DNA of 8,072 nucleotides from Paramuribaculum sp. (GCA_029058705.1 JAIDXA010000138.1:1-8072); one strand, 5' to 3'. Counted from the stretch's first letter, positions 1-7,529 are shown. A program made the numbers and translations. The notes: generated by a model from the letters alone, not told the origin.

Positions 1-916
1 GCATATCCTGACGCTTTATTTCCCGACGTATTTTTTTCGAAAAAGTGGTATTGATGCTGTGGCCGGGACGCGTTGCGATCACCTTGCCTTTGATCGGACG
101 GCCAATAAGCGCAAGGTCGCCCAAAACATCAAGCAGCTTGTGACGGGCCGGTTCATTTGAACATGCAAGCGGACGTTCCTGTATGAAACCGAACTCACTG
201 ACTTCCTTATGCTGGACATTCATCATATCGGCAAGGTTGTCGAGATCGGCCTGTTCCATCGGAGAGTCATAAATCACGACAGCGTTCTGGAGGTCTCCGC
301 CTTTAATAAGGTTTGCCTTCACCAATGGCTCGATCTCGCGAACAAATACAAATGTACGGCTCGGCGCAATATCGGTTTTGAAATCATCAAGTGAATCAAG
401 CGACGCATACTGGTTGTTCAGAACAGGAGAGTCATACTCAACCTTGACATCAACAGAAAAGTCGGTATCAGGGAGGACTGTTATCGAAGCACCTGTTTCA
501 TCATTTCTGACTTCAATTTTCTGCTTGATGATATAAAAATCCTTGTCTTCTTTCTGTTCGGCAACACCGGCTTCTTCAATTTTTTTGCAGAATTCGACCG
601 CGCTTCCGTCAAGAATTGGCATTTCGGGGCCGGATATGCGAATGAGAACATTATCTATTCCAGCCGCATACAGTGCAGCCATTGCATGTTCAATTGTGCT
701 TACCTGGACATCACCACGCTTTATAACTGTTCCTCGTTCGGTCGCAACCACGTTTTCAGCAAGCGCATCGATAACTGGCTCGCCTTCAATGTCGGTTCTT
801 TGGAATTTATACCCGTGATTGTCGGGCGCGGGGAGAAACTCCGCTTCGATGACCAAACCCGTATGGAGTCCCTTTCCCTGGACCAAAAACGGGGCGTTTA
901 GCGTCATTTGCTTCAT
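1..916 (-). CDS. lpxC: LpxC, UDP-3-O-acyl-N-acetylglucosamine deacetylase (3' end outside window)
   Basis: This zinc-dependent deacetylase removes the acetyl group from UDP-3-O-acyl-GlcNAc, the committed step of lipid A synthesis, in the cytoplasm. I translated 305 codons from the ATG at 916; the gene runs off the left edge. The motif TIEHAMAAL carries zinc ligand His77, and ARHKLLDVLGD carries His259 and Asp263. GHS (His286) matches the catalytic histidine: the spacing Asp263-His286 is 23 residues, as in E. coli (Asp242-His265). SGPEMPILDGSAVEF lies at 95-109. Between His77 and His259 it is about 23 residues longer than E. coli LpxC as I remember it, all of the excess in residues 208-258. 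In Bacteroidota LpxC is commonly fused to the dehydratase FabZ; that half would lie outside, so the fusion is inferred. An ATG at 907 is an alternative start. The gene follows lpxD by 29 bp, so the two are very likely cotranscribed. Confidence 0.95.
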   Translation of the reverse strand, partial: MKQMTLNAPFLVQGKGLHTGLVIEAEFLPAPDNHGYKFQRTDIEGEPVIDALAENVVATERGTVIKRGDVQVSTIEHAMAALYAAGIDNVLIRISGPEMPILDGSAVEFCKKIEEAGVAEQKEDKDFYIIKQKIEVRNDETGASITVLPDTDFSVDVKVEYDSPVLNNQYASLDSLDDFKTDIAPSRTFVFVREIEPLVKANLIKGGDLQNAVVIYDSPMEQADLDNLADMMNVQHKEVSEFGFIQERPLACSNEPARHKLLDVLGDLALIGRPIKGKVIATRPGHSINTTFSKKIRREIKRQDM

Positions 917-945
917 ATCTGAGTTGTCTTGAATATGGATTGGTT

Positions 946-1971
946 TTACTGTTTTTCAATATCTTTCTCAATACGCTCCACTCTTCGGTAGAGTTCGGGC
1001 AGATCCTTGATCATAATTGCCTGACGGCCATAGGCTCCGATCGACATTGCCGGAGTTCCGAAAAGACGGCTGCGGTCCGGCACATCTTCCTTGACACCTG
1101 ACTGGGCGGCAATCTGGACTCCATCGCCTACCTTTATATGACCGGCAAGCCCTACCTGACCGCCTATCATGCAGTTTTTTCCGACTTTTGTCGAACCTGC
1201 AATTCCTCCCTGTGCAGCCATCGCTGTATTTTCACCGACAACGCAATTGTGAGCGATCTGAACAAGGTTGTCGATCTTGGCACCGTGATCAACTCTGGTG
1301 CTGCCCATCATCGCGCGGTCTATCGTTGTGTTTGCTCCGATTTCGACATCATCCGAAATCACGACGTTACCAATCTGAGGAATTTTCTCAAATCCGGCCG
1401 GAGTCGGAGCAAAGCCGAATCCATCGGCGCCAATAACCGCACCGGAATGTATGATGCAATTCTTTCCTATTCTGCATCCATGGTAGATTTTAACACCGGA
1501 ATAGATAATAGTGTCATCTCCGATTTCAACACCTCGCCCTACGTAGGCCTGCGGAAAAATCTTCACATTTTTCCCCAACTTAGCGCCTTCGCCGACATAG
1601 GCGAAAGCCCCTACATAAACATCGTCCGGAAGTTCAACCGCGGGTGCGATATATGAAGGCTGTTCTATTCCAACATAGACTGGCTTAGTCATCTCCTCGA
1701 CCATTTTAAGCAGCCGGGCTACTGTTGCGTAAGGATCTGCCACCCGTATGAGAGTAGGCTTGACCGGTTGTTCAGCAACAAAGTCATCACTGACAAGGAC
1801 CGCCGAAGAGCCGGTTGTATAAATGTATCGGGAATACTTGGGATTAGCCAGAAAGGAAATGGCGCCTGGATGGCCCTCTTCGATTTTGGCAATGGTGTTT
1901 ATCTTGACTTCTCCGTCGCCCTCAACTGTTCCGTTGGCGATGGAAGCAATCTGATTCGCGGTAAATTCCAT
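946..1971 (-). CDS. lpxD: LpxD, UDP-3-O-acylglucosamine N-acyltransferase
   Basis: This enzyme transfers a 3-hydroxyacyl chain from acyl carrier protein to the 2-amino group of UDP-3-O-acyl-glucosamine, the step after LpxC in lipid A synthesis. From the ATG at 1971 the protein is 341 residues, the same length as E. coli LpxD. Residues 1-100 form the N-terminal uridine-binding domain (MEFTANQIAS start; GAISFLANPKY at 36-46). Residues about 105-300 are hexapeptide repeats of the left-handed beta-helix type (for example VYVGAFAYVGEGAKLGKNV). The motif QIAHN places the catalytic-base histidine at His241, against His239 in E. coli. The C-terminal helix (LYRRVERIEKDIEK) fits the ACP-binding end. 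The open frame extends nine codons further to a TTG at 1998; I chose the ATG because the family begins at MEF. It lies 58 bp after cvfB and 29 bp before lpxC. No perfect promoter is visible directly upstream, so read-through from cvfB is likely. Confidence 0.96.
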   Translation of the reverse strand: MEFTANQIASIANGTVEGDGEVKINTIAKIEEGHPGAISFLANPKYSRYIYTTGSSAVLVSDDFVAEQPVKPTLIRVADPYATVARLLKMVEEMTKPVYVGIEQPSYIAPAVELPDDVYVGAFAYVGEGAKLGKNVKIFPQAYVGRGVEIGDDTIIYSGVKIYHGCRIGKNCIIHSGAVIGADGFGFAPTPAGFEKIPQIGNVVISDDVEIGANTTIDRAMMGSTRVDHGAKIDNLVQIAHNCVVGENTAMAAQGGIAGSTKVGKNCMIGGQVGLAGHIKVGDGVQIAAQSGVKEDVPDRSRLFGTPAMSIGAYGRQAIMIKDLPELYRRVERIEKDIEKQ

Positions 1972-2029
1972 TTCGCAAAGAATAAAATTTGAATGCAAAG
2001 ATGCTAATTTTTTTTTACATATTGCGCAT

Positions 2030-2863
2030 TTATGGCGTTAAAAGTGCATAACCATCCGTTTCTTTTGTGATTATATTCCCTTTGAGCAAAAAACCAAGCG
2101 CTTTTTTAAAATCTTTTTTACTGCACTGGAATCTGATTTTTATCAGTTCGGGCGACGATTGATCCCCCAGATCAAGCCTGCCTCCACTTCGCCTCATGTA
2201 AGCCTCGATTTTTTCAGCAAGAGAAGCTGTCCGGCTGGCTGCCGCATCATTTAACGTCAGATCTATCTTGCCGTCGGGACGTACAGTTTTCACAAAAGCG
2301 TCAAGCCGGGCACCTATCTCCACTGGCCGGAACAGTTCATTTGCGTACAGCATTCCCTTGAATGCATTGTCGACAATACATGCATATCCTATCGGAGTGC
2401 GCTTGTACACCAACGCTTCAACCTTCTGCCCTTTTTTCAAATCCGGATAAAGATTTCCTAAAAAACGTCCGATTTTCGCACTCGCCACAATCCGCTTCGA
2501 TGCATCATCGAGATAGATGTAAACCGGATATGTACGTCCGGGCTTCATCTTGTCCTGTTGCTGATTGTAGGGAACGAGCAGATCCTTCATGAGTCCCCAG
2601 TCAAGAAAAGCTCCGATCTGGTTCACAGTCTTGACTGGCAAAAAGGCGAACTGCCCTACAGTTGCCATAGGGCGTTCTGTCGTCGCTACAGGCCTGTCTT
2701 CCGAATCGTTATAGACAAACACTTCGATCTCTGCACCCTGCGACATTGCGTCTGTCACATACCGCGACGGGAGCAGTACTTCGATGCCAGCCTCATCAGC
2801 AAGATAGATTCCATAGTCTGAAGAGCGTGAAACTCTCAGTTTATTATAATTTCCAATTTCCAT
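2030..2863 (-). CDS. cvfB: CvfB/YitL-family S1-like RNA-binding protein
   Basis: A 277-residue cytoplasmic protein with the layout of the CvfB (conserved virulence factor B, YitL) family: S1-like beta-barrel domains followed by a winged helix. I read an N-terminal S1-like domain at about 1-65 (YNKLRVSRSSDYGIYLAD), a second at about 67-130 (VGQFAFLPVKTVNQIGAFLDWG), a third at about 142-205 (LKKGQKVEALVYKRTPIGY, ending DGKIDLTLN) and a helical winged-helix C-terminus at about 212-277 (KKDFKKALGFLLKGNI). Lengths of about 280 residues are usual for the family. Members bind RNA and influence gene expression in Firmicutes; the role in Bacteroidota is not established. It is divergent from rsmG and precedes lpxD by 58 bp, so its promoter may also drive the lpx genes. 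The start ATG at 2863 fits the family N-terminus. The family call is firm, the function is not. Confidence 0.87.
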   Translation of the reverse strand: MEIGNYNKLRVSRSSDYGIYLADEAGIEVLLPSRYVTDAMSQGAEIEVFVYNDSEDRPVATTERPMATVGQFAFLPVKTVNQIGAFLDWGLMKDLLVPYNQQQDKMKPGRTYPVYIYLDDASKRIVASAKIGRFLGNLYPDLKKGQKVEALVYKRTPIGYACIVDNAFKGMLYANELFRPVEIGARLDAFVKTVRPDGKIDLTLNDAAASRTASLAEKIEAYMRRSGGRLDLGDQSSPELIKIRFQCSKKDFKKALGFLLKGNIITKETDGYALLTP

Positions 2864-2967
2864 TTAATGTCGTTTTAACACTGGTGAGTAATGTTTTATG
2901 CGCTCTTGAGTCCGAGTCCGGCAACTATCCGCCGGATTCATATGTTTTTTTAAGCGGCTTGACAAAC

Positions 2968-2975
2968 CAAAGGTA
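2968..2975 (-). promoter_or_regulatory. Candidate -7 box for cvfB (lpxD, lpxC)
   Basis: Read on the minus strand this is TACCTTTG, a perfect match to the Bacteroidota -7 consensus TAnnTTTG. No good TTTG -33 box is seen 19-21 bp upstream, which weakens the call. Transcription would begin near 2962 and leave a leader of about 100 nt before the ATG at 2863. It is the only perfect -7 match I found between the two divergent genes on this strand. Confidence 0.45.
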
Positions 2976-2988
2976 AGGATTTTTTCCG

Positions 2989-2996
2989 TATTTTTG
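2989..2996 (+). promoter_or_regulatory. Candidate -7 box for rsmG and the MBL gene
   Basis: TATTTTTG matches the Bacteroidota -7 consensus TAnnTTTG. Transcription would start around 3003, about 20 nt before the rsmG ATG at 3026. A clear -33 TTTG is missing; a CTTG at 2958-2961 is 27 bp away, too far for the usual 19-21 bp. Only 13 bp separate it from the opposing -7 box at 2968-2975. Confidence 0.5.
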
Positions 2997-3025
2997 CGGA
3001 TATTTTCCAGAAAACCCGTCATGTC

Positions 3026-3646
3026 ATGCATATAATCGATAAATATTTCCCCACACTCTCCCCTCTGCAGAAAGAGCAGTTCAAACAGCTTGGAACGCTC
3101 TATCCTGAATGGAATGAGAAGATCAATGTCATTTCCAGAAAGGACATCGAGAATCTCTATGAACACCACATTCTCCATTCTCTCGCAATTGCCAGATTCA
3201 TCACACCCCAAACCGGCACAACATTTCTCGACATGGGGACCGGCGGTGGTTTCCCAGGAATTCCGCTTGCAATCATGTGGCCGGAATGCCGTTTCCATCT
3301 GATTGACCGCGTAGGGAAAAAAATAAAAGTCGCCTCAGCCATCGCCGACGCCGTCGGCCTCCGGAACGTGACTTTCCAGCATGGCGACATTGGAGAGTGC
3401 CGCAATCGTTATGACTTCGTTGTCAGCCGCGCCGTCATGAAAATAGGCGAGCTTATTCCCTTGATCCGGAAAAACATTTCCGCATCATCAAAAAACTCAT
3501 TCCCGAACGGATTGTTGTGTCTAAAGGGAGGAGACCTTTCGGCTGAACTTGGCGCAGTTCGCGAACCGATGATCGAAGTGCCGCTAAGCGACTATTTCAC
3601 CGAGGAATTCTTTCAAACCAAAGAACTAATTTACGTTGACTTATGA
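3026..3646 (+). CDS. rsmG: RsmG, 16S rRNA (guanine-N7)-methyltransferase
   Basis: RsmG (GidB) uses S-adenosylmethionine to methylate N7 of a guanine in the 530 loop of 16S rRNA (G527 in E. coli). The 206-residue protein is the same size as E. coli RsmG (about 207). Family motifs are in order: NEKINVISRKD at 30-40, EHHILHSL at 46-53, the SAM-binding loop FLDMGTGGGFPGIPLAI at 67-83, the acidic end of the next strand at LIDRVGKK (92-99), HGDIGE at 119-124, FVVSRAV at 131-137 and LLCLKGG at 163-169. The ATG at 3026 gives the expected N-terminus; the ATG at 3021 is in another frame and stops after four codons. The stop codon overlaps the next start as ATGA, so translation of the two genes is probably coupled. 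It is divergent from cvfB. Confidence 0.97.
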   Translation: MHIIDKYFPTLSPLQKEQFKQLGTLYPEWNEKINVISRKDIENLYEHHILHSLAIARFITPQTGTTFLDMGTGGGFPGIPLAIMWPECRFHLIDRVGKKIKVASAIADAVGLRNVTFQHGDIGECRNRYDFVVSRAVMKIGELIPLIRKNISASSKNSFPNGLLCLKGGDLSAELGAVREPMIEVPLSDYFTEEFFQTKELIYVDL

Positions 3647-4284
3647 AGATACAGCGATTTGTCTATAACATGTTCGGAGTGAACACCTATGTAATCTGGG
3701 ACGAACCAACCGGTGAAACCGCGATCATCGATCCGGGAATGATTTCCGCTCACGACAATTCCGAAATCGAGAACTTTATATCCACCAACCGACTCAAGCC
3801 CAGATATCTCATAAACACACATCTTCACATTGACCACACGTTGGGCAACGAGGAGATAATGAATGCATATTCCCTGCCACTCCATGCAAATAGCGACGAT
3901 GTGTTCCTTGGTTCGAACCGAAGCCGTCAGGCCGAGATGTTCGGGCTCGAAATGCCGTCGCTTCCACCAGTCTCGGTCGGGCACGACCTCAAAAACGGCG
4001 ACCGCCTGACGCTTGGCGAAGAATCGGTCGAAGTTATCGCCGTTCCCGGCCACAGTCCCGGCTCGATAGCCCTCTATTCGCCCGACGGCAATTTTGTAAT
4101 AACCGGCGATGCCCTTTTCCACGGCAGCATAGGCCGCACCGATCTTCCCGGAGGGAATCACCCGCAGCTGATAAAGAGCATTAAAGAACGGTTGTTCTCC
4201 CTTCCTGACAATACGGTCGTCTACCCGGGCCACGGCGATCAGACCACCATTGGCTACGAAAAGAAGCTGAATCCATTTTTCTGA
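3643..4284 (+). CDS. Metallo-beta-lactamase-fold hydrolase, glyoxalase II-like (YcbL type)
   Basis: A 213-residue cytoplasmic hydrolase of the metallo-beta-lactamase superfamily. All metal-binding motifs are present: THLHIDH at 59-65 (His60, His62, Asp64, His65), GHSPGS with His137, GDALF with Asp156, and YPGHG with His197. GRTDLPGG at 164-171 is typical of the glyoxalase II-like and YcbL group, whose members hydrolyse thioesters such as S-lactoylglutathione. The protein lacks the extra C-terminal helical domain that binds glutathione in full glyoxalase II (about 250-260 residues), so the substrate is open. No signal peptide is seen. Its ATG overlaps the rsmG stop by 4 bp, so it is expressed with rsmG; a functional tie to rRNA methylation is not evident. 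It converges on the TPR gene. Confidence 0.93.
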   Translation: MKIQRFVYNMFGVNTYVIWDEPTGETAIIDPGMISAHDNSEIENFISTNRLKPRYLINTHLHIDHTLGNEEIMNAYSLPLHANSDDVFLGSNRSRQAEMFGLEMPSLPPVSVGHDLKNGDRLTLGEESVEVIAVPGHSPGSIALYSPDGNFVITGDALFHGSIGRTDLPGGNHPQLIKSIKERLFSLPDNTVVYPGHGDQTTIGYEKKLNPFF

Positions 4285-4290
4285 ACCACA

Positions 4291-4322
4291 GACTCTACAG
4301 CAGCCCCCCCCCTGCTGGAGTC
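4291..4322. terminator. GC-rich hairpin between convergent genes, likely bidirectional 3' end
   Basis: GACTC (4291-4295) and CAGCAG (4298-4303) pair with CTGCTG (4312-4317) and GAGTC (4318-4322). This gives 11 base pairs with a two-base bulge (TA) and a loop of eight C residues (4304-4311). It lies in the 36-bp gap between the stops of the MBL gene and the TPR gene and includes two bases of the TPR stop codon. Neither strand has a U-tract after the stem, so it is not a textbook intrinsic terminator; it may mark or protect mRNA 3' ends from both sides. Confidence 0.6.
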
Positions 4323-5754
4323 AGGAAAAAATGTCTATTTCATGGAGTTTGTCGGCCGAAAAACCGTCGACAATCAGCGACATGAGTTCCGACAAGAGTT
4401 TTTGTGCGGAAAAACTAACGAAGAGCGCATTGACATCCGTTAAACAGTCCTTGCTGTGGACAATTCCATTAAATCTTTTCATAGTCTCTACCGCTTTTGC
4501 GGAAAGACCTTCTTTTTTCAACTGCGCGAACAGATAGATCAAACCTGCCGACAGCTCATTTTTTTGCGGAAACCGGGCTTCGTATGCTTCTATGACATCT
4601 CCGAACCGTCCACTCCTGTAATCGCATAGAAGGATAAGCGAAAAGAGCTCTTCATCAACAGCCACCCCTGACCGTCGGACCGCATCGGCCATAGCTGCGA
4701 CAACCGTCGGGCTGACATACGAACGCGCCCTTTCAAACCAGTCCGACACATCCGCCGACTCCAGCCCCCTAAGCAGCTCGACAAGCTGTGTGTCAAGATT
4801 TTGAGGGAGAACCCCGTCCCTGAGCGACAACAATAGGATAAATGCATCCAATGGATTGACACAATCGGCCAGATATTCCTCCATACACGCAAATGCCTCA
4901 TCATTGCGCTCAAGACTGATAAGCGCCCCAGCTTTCAGGTAGAGCGCATCGGACCGATATTCACCCAGATTGATAAGACGCTCCGAAATCTCCAGCACCT
5001 TATCAATCTGAGAATCGGTTTTTATAAGCAAATCTCCCAACATGAGCAACGCCCGCGACGAATCGGGATCAATCGCAAGCGCGTAATCCAAAGCGTTCAT
5101 GCACTCCTTCGGATCTTTCAGCCGGTTCAGATAGATTTCCGCGAGCCTGACCCAATGGTCGACACAGAATGGTTCGAGTGTTGTCAGTTCCTGCAACACA
5201 AGAGCGGCATCCTCATGGAGAGAATTGTCATAAAGAGTGTTCGACAGGTCTGCAAGGAAATCCGCCGGATAACGGAAATATGGAAGTACAACAGGCATCA
5301 TGACCACCAGATTATGCAACGAATCGACACCGATGGCAAGATCTATCACACTGATGGCCCCGTAGCCTTCGACCGTTCCCTTTCGGAAACCAGCGAAAAG
5401 TTTCTCATATCCTTCTCTCCAACGGGACTTGTCCCATCCCATCTGCACTTCCACCAGCCTTGAGACGAACGAATCCTCCGGCATACGCCGCAAAACATTC
5501 CTTACGCCCTGGTACTCTCCCAACTGCAGAAGCCTGATGGCCTTGCGTTCGAGCATGTCGGCATTGTCAGGTTCCCTGGCAAGCAATCCTGCCATAACTT
5601 CCGAAGCAACATACTCATCTGATTGGTCGAAGGCATAGTCATAGACATCAACCAGACTATCTGAGTCAATTGAATCCATTCGCTCGCCCCGCTCAAGCAA
5701 CGCAAGCACCTCGTTATATAGAATCTCAATTTCGTCGTAGTTGCTATCAGCCAT
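4321..5754 (-). CDS. TPR-repeat protein, function unknown
   Basis: A 477-residue protein, almost entirely helical, with no signal peptide or membrane segment, so probably cytoplasmic. The N-terminus is acidic (MADSNYDEIEILYNEV). Tetratricopeptide-like helix pairs can be read at about 49-82, 168-198, 199-231, 232-265 and 266-299. The clearest is HWVRLAEIYLNRL followed by ECMNALDYALAIDP (200-231), with the usual small and aromatic positions and a final Pro. The C-terminal 170 residues are helical without clear TPR consensus. Such proteins are scaffolds; no catalytic motif is present and no partner can be named. It lies 71 bp after glnS on the same strand, with an imperfect hairpin but no perfect promoter between, so it may be cotranscribed with glnS at a reduced level. 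The start ATG at 5754 is the only plausible one nearby. Confidence 0.88.
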   Translation of the reverse strand: MADSNYDEIEILYNEVLALLERGERMDSIDSDSLVDVYDYAFDQSDEYVASEVMAGLLAREPDNADMLERKAIRLLQLGEYQGVRNVLRRMPEDSFVSRLVEVQMGWDKSRWREGYEKLFAGFRKGTVEGYGAISVIDLAIGVDSLHNLVVMMPVVLPYFRYPADFLADLSNTLYDNSLHEDAALVLQELTTLEPFCVDHWVRLAEIYLNRLKDPKECMNALDYALAIDPDSSRALLMLGDLLIKTDSQIDKVLEISERLINLGEYRSDALYLKAGALISLERNDEAFACMEEYLADCVNPLDAFILLLSLRDGVLPQNLDTQLVELLRGLESADVSDWFERARSYVSPTVVAAMADAVRRSGVAVDEELFSLILLCDYRSGRFGDVIEAYEARFPQKNELSAGLIYLFAQLKKEGLSAKAVETMKRFNGIVHSKDCLTDVNALFVSFSAQKLLSELMSLIVDGFSADKLHEIDIFS

Positions 5755-5772
5755 ATTTTTTCAAACAATAAC

Positions 5773-5810
5773 GCATCCACCCTTCCGCTTTTTAGCCGAA
5801 GGGTGAATGC
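5773..5810 (-). other. Imperfect hairpin between glnS and the TPR gene
   Basis: GCAT (5773-5776) pairs with ATGC (5807-5810), CACCCTTC (5778-5785) with GAAGGGTG (5798-5805), and GC (5787-5788) with GC (5795-5796). Two single mismatches interrupt the stem, and the loop is six bases. It begins 16 bp past the glnS stop. The following minus-strand bases (GTTATTGTTTG) are T-rich but not a U-tract. It could be a weak terminator, an attenuator or a processing signal that sets different levels for the two genes. Confidence 0.6.
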
Positions 5811-5825
5811 AACAGGTCAATTCAA

Positions 5826-7529
5826 TTACTTGTTTTTCTCTTTTTCCCAGCTATCCTTGAGGGCAATAGTGCGATTGAAAACCAACGCATCCGAAGCCGA
5901 AGATTTATCGGGGGTAAAATAGCCTATTCTCTGGAACTGGAAGTGAGTGCCGGGTACGGCATGCTGCGCGATATATGGTTCGAGCTTTATACCCTCCTGA
6001 ATTTTCAGGGAGTCCGGATTAAGCATCTCGCGGAAATCGCGGTCAGTCTCTGCAGCAGGGTTCTCTACTTCAAACAGACGGTCATAGAGCCGTGCGGTCG
6101 CATCCACAGCATGGCGCGCTGAAACCCAATGGAGAGTACCCTTGACCTTGCGCATGCTTCCAGGAAGGCCGCTGCGGGTGTCGGGATCATATGTGCAATA
6201 AATCTCTTCGACATTGCCATCCGCATCCTTCTTGACTCCGGTACATTTAATTATATAGGCACCCTTTAGCCGCACTTCCTTGTCAGGAGCAAGGCGGAAG
6301 AATTTTTTCGGGGGATTCTCCATGAAGTCATCGCGCTCGATATAGATTTCACGGGAAAACGGCATTTCATGCGAGCCCGCAGTGGAATCTTCCGGATTGT
6401 TCTCCATCGAAACAGTCTCGACCATGTCTTCCGGATAGTTGGTGATGACGACTTTAACGGGATTCATGACAGCCATTACACGAGTCGACACAGCATTAAG
6501 GTCCTCTCTGACTGCATGTTCAAGAAGCGACATAGAGTTAAGCGCTTCATATTTTGTATAGCCGATACGATCCATGAAGTTGCGTATCGACTTAGGTGTG
6601 TAACCGCGTCGGCGCATACCTGAGATAGTCGGCATCCGTGGATCGTCCCATCCGTCGACAAGCCCCTCCTTGACAAGCTGAAGCAGTTTACGCTTGCTCA
6701 TGACCGTGTAGGTCAGATTGAGACGGTTGAATTCGATCTGACGAGGGCAGTAAGACTCGTCGGCAAGCTCTTTTACGAAGTATTCATACAGCGGCCTGTG
6801 AGGGACGAATTCAAGTGTACAGATCGAATGGGTCACACCTTCGAAATAGTCACTCTGTCCGTGCGCGAAGTCATACATCGGATAGACGTTCCACTTCGTC
6901 CCGGTGCGGTGATGTGGATGCTTTATTATGCGATACATGATCGGGTCGCGGAAGTGCATATTGTCGGACGCCATGTCGATTTTTGCGCGCAACACTCTGG
7001 CCCCTTCTTCAAACTCGCCTTTGTTCATACGTTCGAAAAGGTCAAGATTCTCCTCTACCGAACGGTTACGATAAGGACTCTCCTGTCCCGGCTCTGTCGG
7101 AGTGCCTTTCTGTGCCGCGATCTGTTCCGAAGTCTGATCATCGACATAGGCTTTGCCCTCCCTGATCATTCTTACCGCAAGATCAAAGAGCTGCGGAAAG
7201 TAGTCGCTCGCATAATATTCGCGGTCGCCCCAGTCAAAACCGAGCCAATGGATATCCTCGCGAATAGAGTCGACGTATTCCACATCTTCTTTTACAGGAT
7301 TAGTGTCGTCAAAGCGCAGATTGCATGTACCTCCGAACTTTTCGGCTATACCGAAATCCATACATATTGCCTTGGCATGTCCGATGTGAAGATATCCGTT
7401 AGGTTCGGGCGGGAAACGGGTATTCAGACGCCCTCCGTTTTTACCGGCCTGCAGATCGTCAAAAACAAGTTGCTCGACAAAATTAAGTCCCTTGGATTCA
7501 TTTGTTTCTTCTGTCTCTTTTTCCGCCAT
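5826..7529 (-). CDS. glnS: GlnRS, glutaminyl-tRNA synthetase
   Basis: This class I enzyme charges tRNA-Gln directly with glutamine, using ATP, in the cytoplasm. The protein has 567 residues (E. coli 554). The ATP-binding motif PPEPNGYLHIGHAKA lies at 40-54, with HIGH at 48-51, and the KMSKS-loop variant VMSKRKL lies at 276-282. Residues that line the glutamine pocket in E. coli GlnRS (Asp66, Tyr211, His215, Cys229 by memory) have counterparts at a constant offset of eight: Asp74, Tyr219, His223 and Cys237. This separates it from glutamyl-tRNA synthetase. The C-terminal half (about 345-560) is the anticodon-binding beta-barrel pair. The start ATG at 7529 follows a good promoter at 7599-7629, leaving a leader of roughly 60 nt. 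The TPR gene follows on the same strand. Confidence 0.98.
   Translation of the reverse strand: MAEKETEETNESKGLNFVEQLVFDDLQAGKNGGRLNTRFPPEPNGYLHIGHAKAICMDFGIAEKFGGTCNLRFDDTNPVKEDVEYVDSIREDIHWLGFDWGDREYYASDYFPQLFDLAVRMIREGKAYVDDQTSEQIAAQKGTPTEPGQESPYRNRSVEENLDLFERMNKGEFEEGARVLRAKIDMASDNMHFRDPIMYRIIKHPHHRTGTKWNVYPMYDFAHGQSDYFEGVTHSICTLEFVPHRPLYEYFVKELADESYCPRQIEFNRLNLTYTVMSKRKLLQLVKEGLVDGWDDPRMPTISGMRRRGYTPKSIRNFMDRIGYTKYEALNSMSLLEHAVREDLNAVSTRVMAVMNPVKVVITNYPEDMVETVSMENNPEDSTAGSHEMPFSREIYIERDDFMENPPKKFFRLAPDKEVRLKGAYIIKCTGVKKDADGNVEEIYCTYDPDTRSGLPGSMRKVKGTLHWVSARHAVDATARLYDRLFEVENPAAETDRDFREMLNPDSLKIQEGIKLEPYIAQHAVPGTHFQFQRIGYFTPDKSSASDALVFNRTIALKDSWEKEKNK

Noticed and set aside
1138..1656. 172-codon open frame on the plus strand opposite lpxD
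   Set aside because: The repetitive hexapeptide coding of lpxD tends to leave long antisense frames; no domain is visible.
1972..1998. TTG start giving LpxD nine extra N-terminal residues
   Set aside because: The ATG at 1971 gives the usual LpxD start (MEF) and the usual 341-residue length; TTG starts are uncommon.
2008..2016. T9 run (A9 on the minus strand) between cvfB and lpxD as a terminator
   Set aside because: On the coding strand it is an A-run, and no stem-loop precedes it, so it cannot be an intrinsic terminator for cvfB.
2864..3298. 144-codon open frame on the minus strand just upstream of cvfB
   Set aside because: It looks adjacent to cvfB but overlaps the confident rsmG on the other strand and crosses the divergent promoter region.
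3631..4233. 200-codon open frame on the minus strand opposite the MBL gene
   Set aside because: It is antisense to a gene with every metal-binding motif intact and shows no family motif of its own.
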